The notes: generated by a model from the letters alone, not told the origin. A stretch of 64,000 nt of DNA from Hippasteria phrygiana (GCA_037893225.1 JAZGUH010000402.1:682001-746000), one strand, 5' to 3'. Positions 1 through 10,742 are shown, numbered from the stretch's first letter. Made by a program: numbers and translations.

Positions 1-43
1 CAACGGAAACGTAACGGAAAGTTCATTATTCTCCTTGCCATAC

Positions 44-227
44 CTTGTGTTATTTGGTATTTTCACTGGGGGAGGGATGCGACGCGTTTTTCGTCTTCGC
101 CATAACAGCGCCGCCAAGAGGACAATTAGAACCAGTAGAAGTGCTGGTAGCCAATAATGAAGATAGAATGGTATACCCTCGTCAGATAAACGTGGCCCAG
201 GTGAGGTGATGCTGACCTCAGTATTAT
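44..227 (-). CDS. Transmembrane exon of receptor A
   Basis: 60 codons plus two split codons. The acceptor is TTTTCAG before 227 and the donor is AAG/GTATGG after 44. The exon reads a Ser/Thr/Pro juxtamembrane part, then a hydrophobic span of about 23 residues (roughly residues 19-42, including WLPALLLVLIVLLAALLW), then a basic stop-transfer RRRKTRR and a proline-rich RIPPPVK. This is the layout of a type I single-pass receptor. Starting in phase 1 and ending in phase 2 matches the TM exons of loci B (20203-20320) and C (55950-56325). The tail exons are outside the window, so the tail motifs are unknown. Confidence 0.75.
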
Positions 228-371
228 CTGAAAATAGAAACGATACGTAGTACATGTAGCTGGAAATGTCCTTACATACCAACTGGCTCTCTTAAACCGG
301 CTGGACAGTAAATAAACAGAAGATAAAGCTAGCGCAACAATGCGGCAAAGAGATAGCGAATCGGGCTGTCG

Positions 372-447
372 CAATGGGAGTCAGTTTGGTGCAAGGGTAC
401 ATCCCTCGCCTTCCTCTTTTGTGAATTGGGTTCGAATCCCACCTATA
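372..447 (+). repeat. tRNA-like SINE fragment
   Basis: A sequence matching the Pol III B box (GGTTCGAATCC, near 428-438) lies about 50 bases after an A-box-like AGTCAGTTTGGT. No acceptor stem can be folded, so this is a tRNA-derived SINE head or relic in an intron of locus A and not a tRNA gene. The rest of 228-916 shows no further feature. Confidence 0.3.
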
Positions 448-916
448 TCTGACATATCGAAGAACATTCCCCAGAATGTTATTCTGGACGCTCCCTCCTC
501 AAATGTCGTCTCCTCACAAGTTCCCTTAAATGTGTGCAGTAATTGGGCTCTTGATAAATCCATGTTTTCATTACCTGCTGAGAAATATACTAATGATGAC
601 ATGTGAGTTTCAATACTGAAAATCATTCAACTGATTAACAAGTATTTCGGCAAAATTTATTTTGCACAAAAGGTACTTTCTGAAAAAGGAGGGAGGAGCA
701 ACTCGTTTTACTTAGAGGGAGATATTACTACAGCTCACCCATGGACAAATTCACGTCATTGAAGACGTGGGGTACTGAAGACAACGAGGGAACAGTTCTG
801 TAGAATAGTTCATTGCCGGAAATGTTCACTCTATTTTTAGACAACTGGCCGTTTAAAAATGTTTCACCAAATGAATCGCTTCCCCTTTTTAGATCATGTA
901 TGGGGGCACCTTAACC

Positions 917-1823
917 ATACGACTACCCACCGCTGTTTATAAGCGAGGCTTGGGCATCGAAATGCCACGCCATAATCGTGGCGGTAATTATTATTATTAC
1001 CGTATTATGTAATATCGTAAGGACACGCTACTTAGTGAGGCGTTGAATAAGACAAAATGACACCGATTTGGCTGAACTGTTAGGGTGGCTCCTGGTAAAA
1101 CATCTAAGCCTAGATCAGATTTTTTTTATTTTTTTTTTTATTTCGGTATAAAAGCCTCCAATACAAAAATTCAAAAATTCAAATCGATTGGATTACAAAT
1201 ATAAATGCACATACATATATGTATACTAAACCGTTACTGGTAGCTTAAAAACCAATTACATAAACATTTAAACATACAAAGACTAAACAAGCTTATGAAA
1301 ATTAATAGTGTGAACAATTTGTGGGATGGCTGATTTTTTATATCTGTTTGTGCGACAATAAGGGACAAGAAGACTGCTAGTATTTCTGAGAGTTCGAGTA
1401 CTGCTGGGGAGGGGGTAGCATAGACATGTGTTTTGAGCCACAAGGGACTTGGCAAATTTCTCAAATAACTGGTTACGTCGCTGTTCCAAAGATAGAAGTT
1501 GAAGATAATCAAGAGTAACAGCATATTTATAATAATTACGATGACCAACAATTATACGACATGATGCACGACAGATGCACCAAGTTTTTTTCCGTACCGG
1601 TTAGATTAAACTTAAAAGATTGCTCTTTTTCAATTTCGTGTTTTGGAGGATTTTTTACATGAAAAAAGTCCCAGAACCAATCTTGAAGTACCGGTATTAT
1701 ACTAGACTACAAGCCTCGCTAAGTAGCGTGTACAGTTTATTACATAATACGGTAACCGCCACGATTATAGCATGGCATTTTGATGTCCCAGCCCCGCTTA
1801 TAAGTAGCGGTGGGTAGTCGTAT
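917..1823. mobile_element. Non-autonomous element with ~130-bp terminal inverted repeats
   Basis: The stretch 917-1046 is repeated in inverted orientation at about 1700-1823; both arms carry TACGACTACCCACCGCT at the outer end and ATAATCGTGGCGG inside. The roughly 650-bp centre is AT-rich and holds no recognisable transposase (the open stretch on the minus strand at 1234-1551 resembles nothing I know). It sits in an intron of locus A. Confidence 0.6.
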
Positions 1824-1949
1824 CGTGTGCTAAAAAAGAATCTATAGCCTAGTTGGTGCAGATTTAAATGTTGTTTGTTCAAATCTGACAGCTAAGATGT
1901 TGATACTGCCCTGGTGTTGGTCCTGGTAATAGTACTGTTATTCAGTTAC

Positions 1950-2125
1950 CTCCATCTGTCTGGGTATCTCTTGTTGATGTGTAGATTGCTTGGGTGTCTG
2001 TCATCGTTGTGGACGTTGTCGCAGTCTGCATCCTACCTGGCGGCACCTCAGTTGTTGAGGAGTCTGTTGTAGGCCTAGTTGTTACATCACGCGGTGGCAT
2101 GTTGGTTGGGCAGTCGGGTTGCCGC
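1950..2125 (-). CDS. Thr/Ser/Pro-rich stalk exon of receptor A
   Basis: 176 nt, phase 2 in and phase 1 out, the same as the stalk exon of locus B. The acceptor AATCCAG (2126) has a weak pyrimidine tract; the donor is GGAG/GTAACT. It encodes an extracellular mucin-like stalk (e.g. RQPDCPTNMPPRD, then TTRPTTDSSTTEVPP) with one Cys near the start and many Thr/Ser/Pro, likely O-glycosylated. The open frame continues a little upstream of 2125 and the stretch just before (YTLNMKS) resembles the FALNVED of the locus C module, so the true acceptor could be further out. Confidence 0.6.
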
Positions 2126-3024
2126 CTGGATTTCATGTTTAAAGTGTAGATGATTATGCGTAAAGTTCTGCTGTGCACGCTTTTTGTAATTAACAGATGA
2201 TAGGATTGCAAATGAACATAGGGAACCGAATCCCAACCCCGCCTTATATTGCGTCTTCTCTTTTTTGTTAATCAATAACATACGCGTAGCCAGATGGGGG
2301 AAAACTCCCCCCTCCCCGTTGTAATTTTCTTTCCCCCTGTTGCACCCACACCAGTAATGTGGGATTTTGTAAAACTATTTACAAAAACATATATTTATGT
2401 TTTTCTGTTTTGTTTTAGAATTTTAGCGAATGTAGCCACGTTATCTGTAGTGTGTTGGTGTGCGTTCAGTTTTGACATATTCCTATATTGCAAGGCTACT
2501 GAAAGCGCCACCCATGACACTTAACCCTCTCCCACAACCCCAGGTTTTCAAATTATTTTGCCGGGTCGGCAAAAAAAGCTGGGCACTTTTTTTATTTTAG
2601 CAATTCGGGGAAAAATTGGCATTTGTCCCCTCCCCCTTGAAAATAAGAGTAACCCCTTTGTCCCCCAAAATGTGGTAGTTCGTTCTTGGCATCTTCAGCC
2701 CCCTTCTTGGTATGCTATCTCGTTATTTTTTGCTGTGCCGCATTTGTTTATTGTGTAATTTTGTTTAATTCAATTTATATGCATTTCCGTGCATTTGTTT
2801 CCCTAGGCTACCTTGTAAATCATTGGCCAGTAAAAGGTACTTTTGTTGAAAGTGTTTACATTTAACTTTCTGGCTCTGCAATGCGTTGAATTTAAGTTTC
2901 TCATAGTGGGGCATGACAATGTTGAACTGAATAATAATAATAACGGCACTTTGTGTGAAATGTAACTCTTCTTTTATTAAAAAATTATAAATGGCATTAT
3001 TAAGATGAAAACTGAAAAACTAAC
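2126..3024 (-). other. Intron of locus A, nothing recognised
   Basis: AT-rich sequence with C-rich patches near 2300-2340 and 2620-2640. I see no exon, RNA gene or structured repeat. Confidence 0.4.
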
Positions 3025-3202
3025 CCTCTGGGCAAACAGAAATCGCCGAAATTAACAGGTCCGTAACCTATATTCAACATCATTGACGGGGTAATACAAG
3101 CACACTCATCCTCCTTCGGCCCGTCCTTACATGCATCCTCTGCAATTTCTTGGCCTTCTTCTCGATACCGATAGCATATGAGAAACATTCTGTTGGACCG
3201 AA
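3025..3202 (-). CDS. Cys-rich module exon of receptor A
   Basis: 178 nt, 58 full codons, phase 1 in and phase 2 out. The acceptor is ATACTGCTTCAACTTTAG (just above 3202), the donor AGAGG/GTTAGT. The encoded stretch has the pattern ICYRYRE, then C-x5-DECACIT, then a second half ending FCLPRG. It aligns with the locus C exon at 58245-58413 (LCLYSVRD, then DECGCIT) with the same phases and nearly the same length. I do not recognise this module as a named domain; paired cysteines suggest a small extracellular disulfide-bonded fold. Confidence 0.7.
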
Positions 3203-3573
3203 CTAAAGTTGAAGCAGTATGACATAAATAGCACAATAAACCAACACGAGTGACTTCCTGATGAGGGTCCAAAATGGGACTACAAGGACCAAATGAATTA
3301 CGTGGTCAGTTTTTCTTGTATTGTTATGTCGGTGTACTTGAAATTTCCACAAATCCCACCTCTGTGAGCCAAATTTCGTTTTCAGAACCTTCCAGGTTGA
3401 GTGGGAACATCGTGGAAATAATTATGTATTAAGTTTGCATTACATCTCTATCTGAGATATTCTTTTCGTAGTCTTCTCGCCACCGGTTTCCACGGGCTGG
3501 AGAGCAATATCACGACACGGCAGGTATTTTTTATTGAATCCACGGTTTCATGTAAAGTTAAAACAGCTTCCTT

Positions 3574-4739
3574 AAGCCTAGGTTACACTGTCACGGTTTT
3601 TGCGACCACAGCCCCCGATTAGTCGTGGCAGTTTTAATCGGGGTGAATCGGGAGTAAAGTGCCCCGATTGCACCCTCCTACGAATACATACGGTCCTTCT
3701 ATACGATGACACTACGAATATCGACGACCTCTGTACGTATATCGACGATGTCTGTACGATTTTGCAGCCGATTCATCACGACCTGCTACGGGTATATTAC
3801 GGTGTACTACGGTTCTAGTACGATAGCGTTAGGACAAGTCAGGACTACTCCACGATTACAGCCGATTACAGACGATTGTGCTAAGATTAAGAACGATTTA
3901 TGACGATGGACCTACGACGTACCAAGATTTGTCACGCTTCACTATGACTTCAGGCTAATTTCTAAAGGGCCCAGAATGTGGATGTGGTCAGTCATCGATG
4001 GCAGCGTGTAGAATTACTTGGCCAGCAGCGGAGCTCCCTCTTTTTATGCCGATCGTCACGTGACATCGGGAAGATTCGGGAACAGTCGTGGCTCCATCGT
4101 AGAGCTACCATAGGCCAATCGTGGCGAATCGTAGCGCATTCTTGATCAATCGTAGAGACATCGGCATCAGTGGTCGCGTACACTGAAAAAAATCATGGGG
4201 GTTAAATTTACCCAATTGTTGGTGAAAACTGCAACTACCCAACATTTGGGTAAACAAACTCTCATCCGATTGTGTTCAAATAGATGGTCAATCGTGGTCA
4301 ATCGTGACTAGTCGTGGTGTTATCGTCATAATCGTAGTGAAATCGGAGCTAAACCGTACGAAAACCGTAGCATTATGCGTAGAACATCGTAAAACAGTCG
4401 TGAAATAGTGATTCGTGATAAAAATTAACCACGATTGGCCACGGAAGGCCACGGAAGGCCACGAATGCCTATATACAAGATGGAGCTACGACTGTGCGCG
4501 ATTAAATTATGATCGCACTGCGACTGCTGTATGGTTTGAAAAAATATCGTAGCACCGCCACGACAGTTTTGAACAGTTCAAAACTGTCGGGGAGTTTGCC
4601 GACTAACCAAGACCCATCATGACTCATCAATATTCATCAGGGTTCACCAAGATGCCGCTACGAGTATGTCCACGAATCACCCGGATTTTGTGAATCGTGG
4701 GCTATCGTCGTTAAAATCGTGACAGTGTGACCTAGGCTT
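3574..4739. mobile_element. ~1.17-kb inverted-repeat element with dense short subterminal repeats
   Basis: The left end AGCCTAGGTTACACTGTCACG is matched by the inverted right end AGCCTAGGTCACACTGTCACG (inside 4697-4739). Between the ends the DNA is packed with variants of CGATTACGACGAT on the left half and AATCGTGG/AATCGTAG on the right half, so the halves are roughly inverted. There is no coding capacity. A CACTG-type MITE fragment is nested at 4181-4290. Confidence 0.7.
4181..4290 (+). mobile_element. Half of a palindromic CACTG-type MITE, nested
   Basis: It begins CACTGAAAAAAATCATGGGG and continues with GTTAAATTTACCCAATTG, closely matching the element at 5642-5813. Only the left half is present. 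It interrupts the subterminal repeats of the element at 3574-4739 and is therefore younger. Confidence 0.6.
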
Positions 4740-5641
4740 TATCTAATAAGTGAATACGTGGATCAAATGTTTACAACTACAAAATTCGTACCACCAGCAA
4801 AGTTCGGTGGAGGGCCGTCGCAGTCATATCTTCCCGGAGAGCAACCAAAATAGCCCCGACACTCAGCCCTGCAAACATCACAAAGGTAAATACACTTTGA
4901 ATGATAGCAATTAGCAATTACATCAGTCGTTGCAATAACTGATACACTATTGGCGGCCTTTTACATTTCAACCAATTTAAATTGGTTGTAAATTGTCGTA
5001 TTTATCCACACAACTACAGCTTATGCGGCACGAACAGATTAAGTATTTATGCTAAGCTTTTTGTGCGTGTACGTGTACATACAATTGTACTTTTTTCACC
5101 ATCCTGGTCAGGACTTTCTATTGTCCTACACACTAACCCATCCCCATAGACTAAGCACTAGTTTGCCTGTCCTCACTTTTCCGGAACAAAGAAATAAACG
5201 TGAGGACAGTATTGTTCCCTTTGTTGAACCCTCCTTTTTGTCCTCACCAGTACGTCAATAATAATACATGGACAGCGAACAGCAAACACTGTATAAAGTA
5301 GTGAACTAGTCCACATTATACATGGGGGCCAATGTGTAACTGTAATTAGAAGTAAAGTAATACCGGTAACTATTTATAAAAAAAAAAATTGAAAAATACA
5401 ATTAATCCAAAAGCTCAATTTGCCTGTTCATTTCATTTGACTTTGTTGCTAAAATTGGGTTTGTTTGTTTTTTTAATTTATTTTAAAATCATGCACAGAA
5501 AGTGTGCTCCAGCACGGGGGCACAACAGGATTCTGAAATCATATGCAAATTTGTATTTTTACGGTTGCCAAAGAAGATTTATATTGTTGACAAAGATTTT
5601 GACAAAGATTTTCTTTTTCATTTATTTAAAAATCATGGAAA
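4740..5641. other. Non-coding stretch, nothing recognised
   Basis: AT-rich sequence with short pyrimidine tracts and a poly-A run near 5379. No exon with good splice signals or repeat partner in the window was seen. Confidence 0.35.
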
Positions 5642-5813
5642 TAGATCATGGGGGTTAAATTTACCCAATTGTTGGTGAAAACTGCAACTACCCAAATTTT
5701 GGGTAAACGAACTCTCATCCGATTGTGTTAAAATAGATTTACCCAAATTTTGGGTAGTTGCAGTTTTCACCAACAATTGGGTAAATTTAATCCCCACTAT
5801 TTTTCAGTGATAG
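5642..5813. mobile_element. Palindromic MITE with CAGTG end
   Basis: Two inverted arms of about 75 bases (TTAAATTTACCCAATTGTTG, then ACTGCAACTACCCAAATTTT) flank a short centre. The right end is TTTTTCAGTG; the left end has lost its CACTG. It is the same family as 4181-4290. Confidence 0.7.
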
Positions 5814-6111
5814 AAGTTAATTCAGTTAAAGTTAAAAGTTTATTAGCTTTATGTGCGTTCAACTAGTATTATTTTACGACCTGAAGACCATCCTTCGAGG
5901 CGAAAAAAAATATGAGAACCATAGAAATAAAAATGGACGCCCCAATGAAGAGGTGGGTGTGAGGTGGTCTACGAGGTTGAACATTTGGATAATTTCTCCT
6001 GCTTCTGTTGAAGGTGTATCATCTTTTAAGTTCTGAGCCCAGGAAATCGTTCTAATAATAAGGTTTGTGCTGCATGCACCTTCTCTGTTGATAGTCCTTT
6101 GCATAGAGTGA

Positions 6112-6234
6112 ATTAGCCTTTTTATGATATGGCGGACACAATCGGAGGGTGCCATTCGATTTGGGTAAACCTTTTGTATGGCACAAAGGGTTTACCCAAA
6201 TCCTATTGTGTCCGCCATATCTCAAAAAGGCCAA
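6112..6234. repeat. Palindrome, ~50-bp arms
   Basis: AGCCTTTTTATGATATGGCG near 6115 is matched in inverse by CGCCATATCTCAAAAAGGCC near 6212-6231. The arms also share GGACACAAT and TTTGGGTAAACC. A short foldback element. Confidence 0.7.
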
Positions 6235-6431
6235 TGAGTTGACGTCGCTGACAAATATGTGGCAAATGTTGCAGGTGTTTTGAAAAATTATCCTTTAAAA
6301 CAAGTCAGGTGTGGTCCTTTAGAACAAAATACAATTATTAAAACCAATGCCCAACGAAATCTCATTGGAGTATTCCGATCAAAATTTTCTTACATTTTCG
6401 TGAACGAGATAAAACAAAACCAAAATTATAT

Positions 6432-6578
6432 ATGAAGACTTTAGGCGCAAAAGCCACTAACTCCAACAACAAATATTTGATTATTGTATACTAGGAACTG
6501 AGAGCTTTCACTTTATATCTTTTTTTTATTTTTCATGGAAGTGGCGTTTAGCGGCTTTTGCGCCTGAAGTCTTCATAT
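6432..6578. mobile_element. Short MITE, ~30-bp inverted termini
   Basis: ATGAAGACTTTAGGCGCAAA at the left is the inverse of TTTGCGCCTGAAGTCTTCAT at the right; GCCACT/AGTGGC extends the arms. The spacer of about 85 bases is AT-rich. Confidence 0.65.
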
Positions 6579-6618
6579 GGACCCTAAAAATTCGTTACGT
6601 CCCAGATTATTTTGGGAA

Positions 6619-6672
6619 CCCCCCCCCCCCCCCCCCACCAAAAACACACACAAACACACACACACACACACA
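6619..6672. repeat. Poly-C run followed by CA microsatellite
   Basis: A run of about 19 C followed by imperfect CACA repeats. Confidence 0.9.
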
Positions 6673-6965
6673 GAAAACACAAATATTCCCTAAATGTTTG
6701 CGTTATTCTAGGCTAATTTCAATTTTGAACCACACTGATGGTGATTGGATTCCCCGCTCCGTCCCCCTTTTTAAAGGGCTAAATACTAATGACGTCTTCT
6801 CATCAATCAAAGATTGACAAGATAAGATTCAATCCAAAGTCTGAGGCAGGTTTCCCTCTTTTCAATTTTGTTTTCAGTGTCCATATTCCGGCCAGAAAAG
6901 CAGGGCAACAAACATTGTCGAACAAAATGTGTTGTACACTGCGGCGGCGATTTCTTGTCAAGGTT

Positions 6966-6987
6966 GGGGGGGGGGGGGGGGGGGGGG
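6966..6987. repeat. Poly-G run (22 G)
   Basis: Uninterrupted G homopolymer, one of more than ten G or C runs of 10 or longer in the window. Confidence 0.95.
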
Positions 6988-7212
6988 AACGGAGACAAAA
7001 AAGTGCAGGTGGGGTTGTACATCCCCGTTGTCCATAAAACGTTATAGTGTACATTATGCCCTGTTCCCAGGATAGCTTACCAGACCAGTCGTTCACCAAT
7101 AAAGAAATACGAACAACAAATTTTGGAAATTACATACCCATCCCTGACCAATATGAGGTGCGATCAAAAAGTTCCAAAACTGCGCCTATAACAAGCAAAA
7201 ACCGTACGTGAT

Positions 7213-7431
7213 TTAAATCTGGCCGCCATCCCCTTCAAAGTAGTCCGCTTGTGCAGCGATACACCGCTCCCAGCGCCCCTGGCACGCTTGGAACGCTCCC
7301 TGGAAATCCCGTTCCGTAAGCGCGTCAAGCACCATCTGCGATTCTCGCTGGATCTCATCCACAGTGTCAAAGCGGCGACCCTTCAGCTTAAACTTCATTT
7401 TGGGTAACAGAAAGAAGTCGCAGGGACCCAA
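7213..7431 (-). pseudogene. Mariner transposase C-terminal remnant
   Basis: The open frame reads PCDFFLLPKMKFKLKGRRFD, then DTVDEIQRESQ and YFEGDGG at the end. These match the block just after the last catalytic Asp of mariner-family transposases (cut-and-paste, DDD catalytic triad). The segment is out of frame with the N-terminal piece at 7599-7898 and the central catalytic part is missing, so it cannot encode an active enzyme. Confidence 0.85.
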
Positions 7432-7598
7432 ATCCGAAGATTTAGGGGGTGGGGAGCGACGATTGTGTTGTTACGGGCGAGAAACTCGCGCGTTTTCAGT
7501 ATAACTCAGCGTTGAAAGTCTGACTCTATGGGGGAGGAGTTCACGGGTACACAACTCCGCCGGGGCGCGAATGTCAAAAAGAACGAAGAAAACAAATG

Positions 7599-7898
7599 TC
7601 AAAGAAAACAAATCTTTGGTTGCGCTCCATAGGCGGCCTGACGCGCCTTCTTGGAGACTGCGAGCTCTTCCACTGTGAAGACTGCTGTTTGGTCAACACT
7701 GATGATCCTCGACATGAAGTTTGGGTCATCCCAGGCCTGGTGACGGAGATCCTCGCAGACTTCGACGCGGTGCTGCTTCTGCTCAAGTTTCAGGTCCATG
7801 GTGAAATCGCAAATGCGCACGTACCAGTGGTCACAAAAATGCGTGTAACACACAGGTGCTGTTGTAATTTGATCAAGTAACTTGCAATACTTACTCAC
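7599..7898 (-). pseudogene. Mariner transposase middle-region remnant
   Basis: Contains VCEDLRHQAWDDPNFMSRII followed by SVDQTAVFTVEEL, which corresponds to the region around the first catalytic Asp (normally a GDES-type motif, here changed to VDQT). The end of the reading frame then diverges. The loss of the motif and the deletion to the next block show decay. Confidence 0.75.
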
Positions 7899-8002
7899 GA
7901 AAGTTATTGCTTACACCTGCAATTATGCACATTACTGTGCAGCGCTCCGTTCGTTCGCATTAGGAACAGTCTCGGAATCTTTTAATCGCACCTCGTACTT
8001 TT

Positions 8003-8501
8003 TCGGAAGAACGCACAATCAGTTCAACTGTTATTAGAGAGATCATGTAATCGGACATTTTGTATTTGGTGTCTCTTGTGTCTCCTGGGAAATTGTTGAA
8101 ATTGTGTGCTGATGTTTGTGTGTTTTTGTGCATTCTGGTGCATGTAAAAGTCTATGACCCATGGCAAAATATTGGGGGGGGGGGGGGCACTGCCATAGCC
8201 GTCCCCTCCACAACAAATATTGGGGGGGGGGGCGTGTCCCCCCCCCCTCCCCTGTGATCGCCGCCCATGGTTGTACAGAAATTGAAAAAGAGATTACATA
8301 ATATCAGGTATCGTGACATGGTCAATTTAAGCCCTTCCATGGCAACAAATGTTGTCCATTTCCCTTTCTTCACAGTGATGCCCTAGCTCAATGGCGCAAA
8401 ACTGAAAGTGTACAAAACAGCATTTGCACATTTAACAAATATGTTTGATGAGATAACGGGTCACTGTTAATTATTTTTTTAAAATCATTGATTACACTCA
8501 C
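8003..8501. other. Non-coding stretch with G/C runs
   Basis: Holds G runs at about 8175-8187 and 8222-8231 and a C run near 8240. No gene seen. Confidence 0.4.
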
Positions 8502-8698
8502 CAACGACACATGTTTTCCAGCACGCGTGGCACCCATGTGTCCTCGCCTCTTCGTTTTCGTTTGTTGATTGAGGGAGTAGATGTCGATGGCGTATTGGTG
8601 GCTACAAAAGCTACGACCATTGACAGAACTGTAAGCAGCAGCATACGGTTTCCAATGTTCCATGATCCCCATGGATCCTTGAAGAATAACGCCACCAT
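8502..8698 (-). CDS. Candidate signal-peptide first exon (locus A?)
   Basis: Starts with ATG at 8698 (or the internal ATG at 8644, which gives a more compact signal peptide) and ends at a good donor CGTTG/GTGAGT in phase 2. The hydrophobic core MLLLTVLSMVVAFVA is followed by a Thr/Ser/Pro stretch and a basic KRKRRGED that would suit furin-type cleavage, then a Cys near the end. It lies upstream of the locus A exons on the same strand, which suggests the first exon of A, but its phase does not fit the next known exon (3202, phase 1). It could instead be the first exon of an unrelated secreted protein. Confidence 0.45.
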
Positions 8699-9295
8699 CT
8701 TGTTTTGGACGGATAATCCACGATGTGTCGCGCCAATTGGAATAAATCAAATGCAGCCAGTATTCTAGAATATTGAAAGTGTCACATGCCAATGATTCCT
8801 GTAAGAGTACTGCGTGTATCTTGTGTGTACTGTAGTGGTATTGTTCATCCTGTATAATATTCCCTGTCATTGGTCCTGCTAAACTATCGGAAGAGGAGAC
8901 GGTTGGGTTTCCGTTTTACCATACGGTGGTGTTTCCTCCATAACATGGGTAGGTCAAACCACAGTTAGTCAGTCAAAATTAAAATGATCAACAGAATGAA
9001 ATTGTCAGAAAAAAATCAAAAGGGGAAATTATGGGGAATGGTATTCAAAAAGACAGCGAGCAGGCAGTAAGCGCTGAAAGTTGAATAACGTCTATGCCCA
9101 GTAAATCACAACGACCAAGTGACCGACAGGCCAAGAAATAATCCCACCAAACTGGTACTGGTAATCGATTTGTTTGAGATCAAGATAGGATATTCTCCCC
9201 CTTTCGCAAATGAGGAAACAAAGTTTATAGTTCAAACCAAGTTCAGTTATCGATGGTACTGAATGGATTTGTATGTATGGAATGGGGGTTGCAAG
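8699..9295. other. Intergenic or upstream sequence, nothing recognised
   Basis: A minus-strand open frame of 160 codons overlaps the candidate signal exon in another frame and shows no recognisable domain. No other structure seen. Confidence 0.35.
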
Positions 9296-9513
9296 CAGAG
9301 GCGTAGCCGGGGGGGGGGGGGGCTTGGGGGCGTACGCCCCCGTCCCATAAAAATCGTCTCCCCCAGTCTCCACCACTGTACATTTTGCAGACGGAAAAAA
9401 TAATAGCATTTTTAAGAAAAATACTGTGAGCGCTCAGCTACTGTTACATCCACCCCCCCCCCCCCCTCCCCACACCTCTCCCCCCTTTGGAGAGATCCCT
9501 GGCTACGCCGCTG
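9296..9513. mobile_element. hAT-like MITE ends
   Basis: Left end CAGAGGCGTAGCC and right end GGCTACGCCGCTG are inverse to each other. CAG(A/C)GGCGTAGC termini are typical of hAT non-autonomous elements. The interior contains G and C runs (about 9309-9322 and 9452-9466). No clean 8-bp target duplication was found. Confidence 0.55.
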
Positions 9514-10385
9514 TGCTAAAGTGATTTCAACTTTACACTGATTCGGATTAGATAACACTATCCTGGTGGAATTGTGGAAAATGGGGAATTCTTCATTCGA
9601 GTGTCAGACTGAAAACCCTATAGCTAAAGAGATATTTTAAAAACATCCACACACAACAGTGTTGCCATCTTGTTGACAAAACACAACATTTCACATTATG
9701 TGATGTGATCTGAGAAAACCCTTCACATGTCGCCAAACCTGCATTGAAGATAATGACACGATTTGTCCCCTATATTTATTGTTTGACAATTTGAGTTTTT
9801 GCTACCTATTAAATTATTAATATCTTAATTATCATTCCTGATAATATTAACAATGTGCAATCTTTTAGTCACTTTTTGCGTTACGCAGAAGTTTAAAGCT
9901 TGATTTCTCAAAATGAAGTAAGCGTTATTCTTTTTTATTCCTCACAGCATAACTCAAGTTACAGACAACCCAGAATCATGGGGTGTCAGACAAGGGAGGA
10001 CAAGGAAATGTTGCTCTTACCGACGTTTTTCATAACATTATTTTTCTTGGAAATTTGATTCTATTTTTTGCTATACAAATTCGGGGCACCTTCCCTCATT
10101 TCTACGGATTCGTAGCCGCAGGTGACCTTCATATTTCGCTGAAAGCTTTTTCAAATCTTTTTGATTATTTGAAACCAGCCTGAAATCCCATCAATCTCAA
10201 CGGAGTGGCTTTTGATTATCATTTTCATGACTACATTTCCGGATAGGAATGACAATGAACTAAACAAGGAAGCAACTCTGAACAAAGTTGCATTAGGCTA
10301 CATTTGGTGAGAATACCGCAAATAGATGTTGTCTATAGGTGGCATAGGCCTACCCATGCAGTTCTTCCAAGTATGGTTTTAAAAG
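9514..10385. other. Intergenic stretch, nothing recognised
   Basis: AT-rich with no splice-bounded open frame, repeat partner or RNA motif that I can support. Confidence 0.35.
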
Positions 10386-10605
10386 TAGTATACAACACAG
10401 AAATGAATGGCCTATGGGGTTAGTATTTAATAGCAAATACTGGCCTGTTTAAAGTTTTGTGCATAGATGCTGGGAAAACAAAGAGAAACAAAATGCTTGT
10501 TGTGTAGTCTGGTTCCCCGACTCTACTTCTGACAAAAGGGAGCAATTTATAGACGTCAGGGAATTATCAAGTCGGGAGAAAGTTTCAACGCTGGAAATTG
10601 ATACA
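10386..10605 (+). repeat. Dispersed repeat, inverted copy at 44195-44410
   Basis: Contains AGTCTGGTTCCCCGACTCTA, GGAGCAATTTATAGACGTCA and a 5' part with TTTAAAGTTTTGTGCATAGA; all occur in the same order on the opposite strand at 44195-44410. Confidence 0.7.
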
Positions 10606-10687
10606 AAAATCCCACTGACAGCACACCAGGTGCCAAGTTTCACATGATGATTGACTATTGTTTATCTATTTTAAACTGTGGGTACTA

Positions 10688-10742
10688 CCTGACCTAAGAT
10701 TTATTCGTCAGGGAATCTTCAGGTCACTGGAACCAGACTATA
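10688..10742 (+). repeat. Dispersed repeat shared with 50548-50602
   Basis: CTGACCTAAGATTTATTCGT followed by CAGGGAATCTTCAGGTCA and a terminal CCAGACTAT; the second copy has the same order with few changes. Confidence 0.7.

Larger units (their letters stand above)
7154..7995 (-). mobile_element. Mariner element, internally deleted
   Basis: Terminal inverted repeats TGAGGTGCGATCAAAAAGTT (left) and CGAGGTGCGATTAAAAGATT (inverse of the right end) are flanked by TA at 7152-7153 and 7996-7997, the target duplication typical of Tc1/mariner. At 842 bp it is shorter than a full mariner (about 1.3 kb). Two transposase remnants lie inside on the minus strand in different frames. Confidence 0.85.
1..8698 (-). 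other. Receptor locus A (partial, tail beyond left edge)
   Basis: Minus-strand gene assembled from exons at 8502-8698 (possible signal peptide), 3025-3202 (Cys-rich module), 1950-2125 (Thr-rich stalk) and 44-227 (transmembrane). The last three have compatible phases: 3025-3202 ends in phase 2, the stalk starts in phase 2 and ends in phase 1, and the transmembrane exon starts in phase 1 and ends in phase 2. The same stalk/TM phase pattern is seen at locus B. The first exon ends in phase 2 but the Cys exon needs phase 1, so at least one exon is unseen between 3.2 and 8.5 kb, or the first exon belongs to another gene. The cytoplasmic tail should lie left of position 44. By homology of its Cys module to locus C this is a paralogue of that C-type-lectin receptor. 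No lectin domain was found here. Confidence 0.6.

Noticed and set aside
1855..1905. tRNA-like A-box and B-box pair
   Set aside because: Spacing and stems do not allow a cloverleaf; probably chance or a SINE scrap.
5874..6032. Possible exon with acceptor CTGGGCTCAG and, in another frame, a hydrophobic stretch
   Set aside because: Only phase 0 is open after the acceptor, which fits neither the candidate first exon of locus A nor its Cys exon; the hydrophobic stretch is in a different frame.
8388..8870. 160-codon minus-strand open frame
   Set aside because: No domain pattern; it overlaps the better supported signal-peptide frame that ends at a consensus donor.
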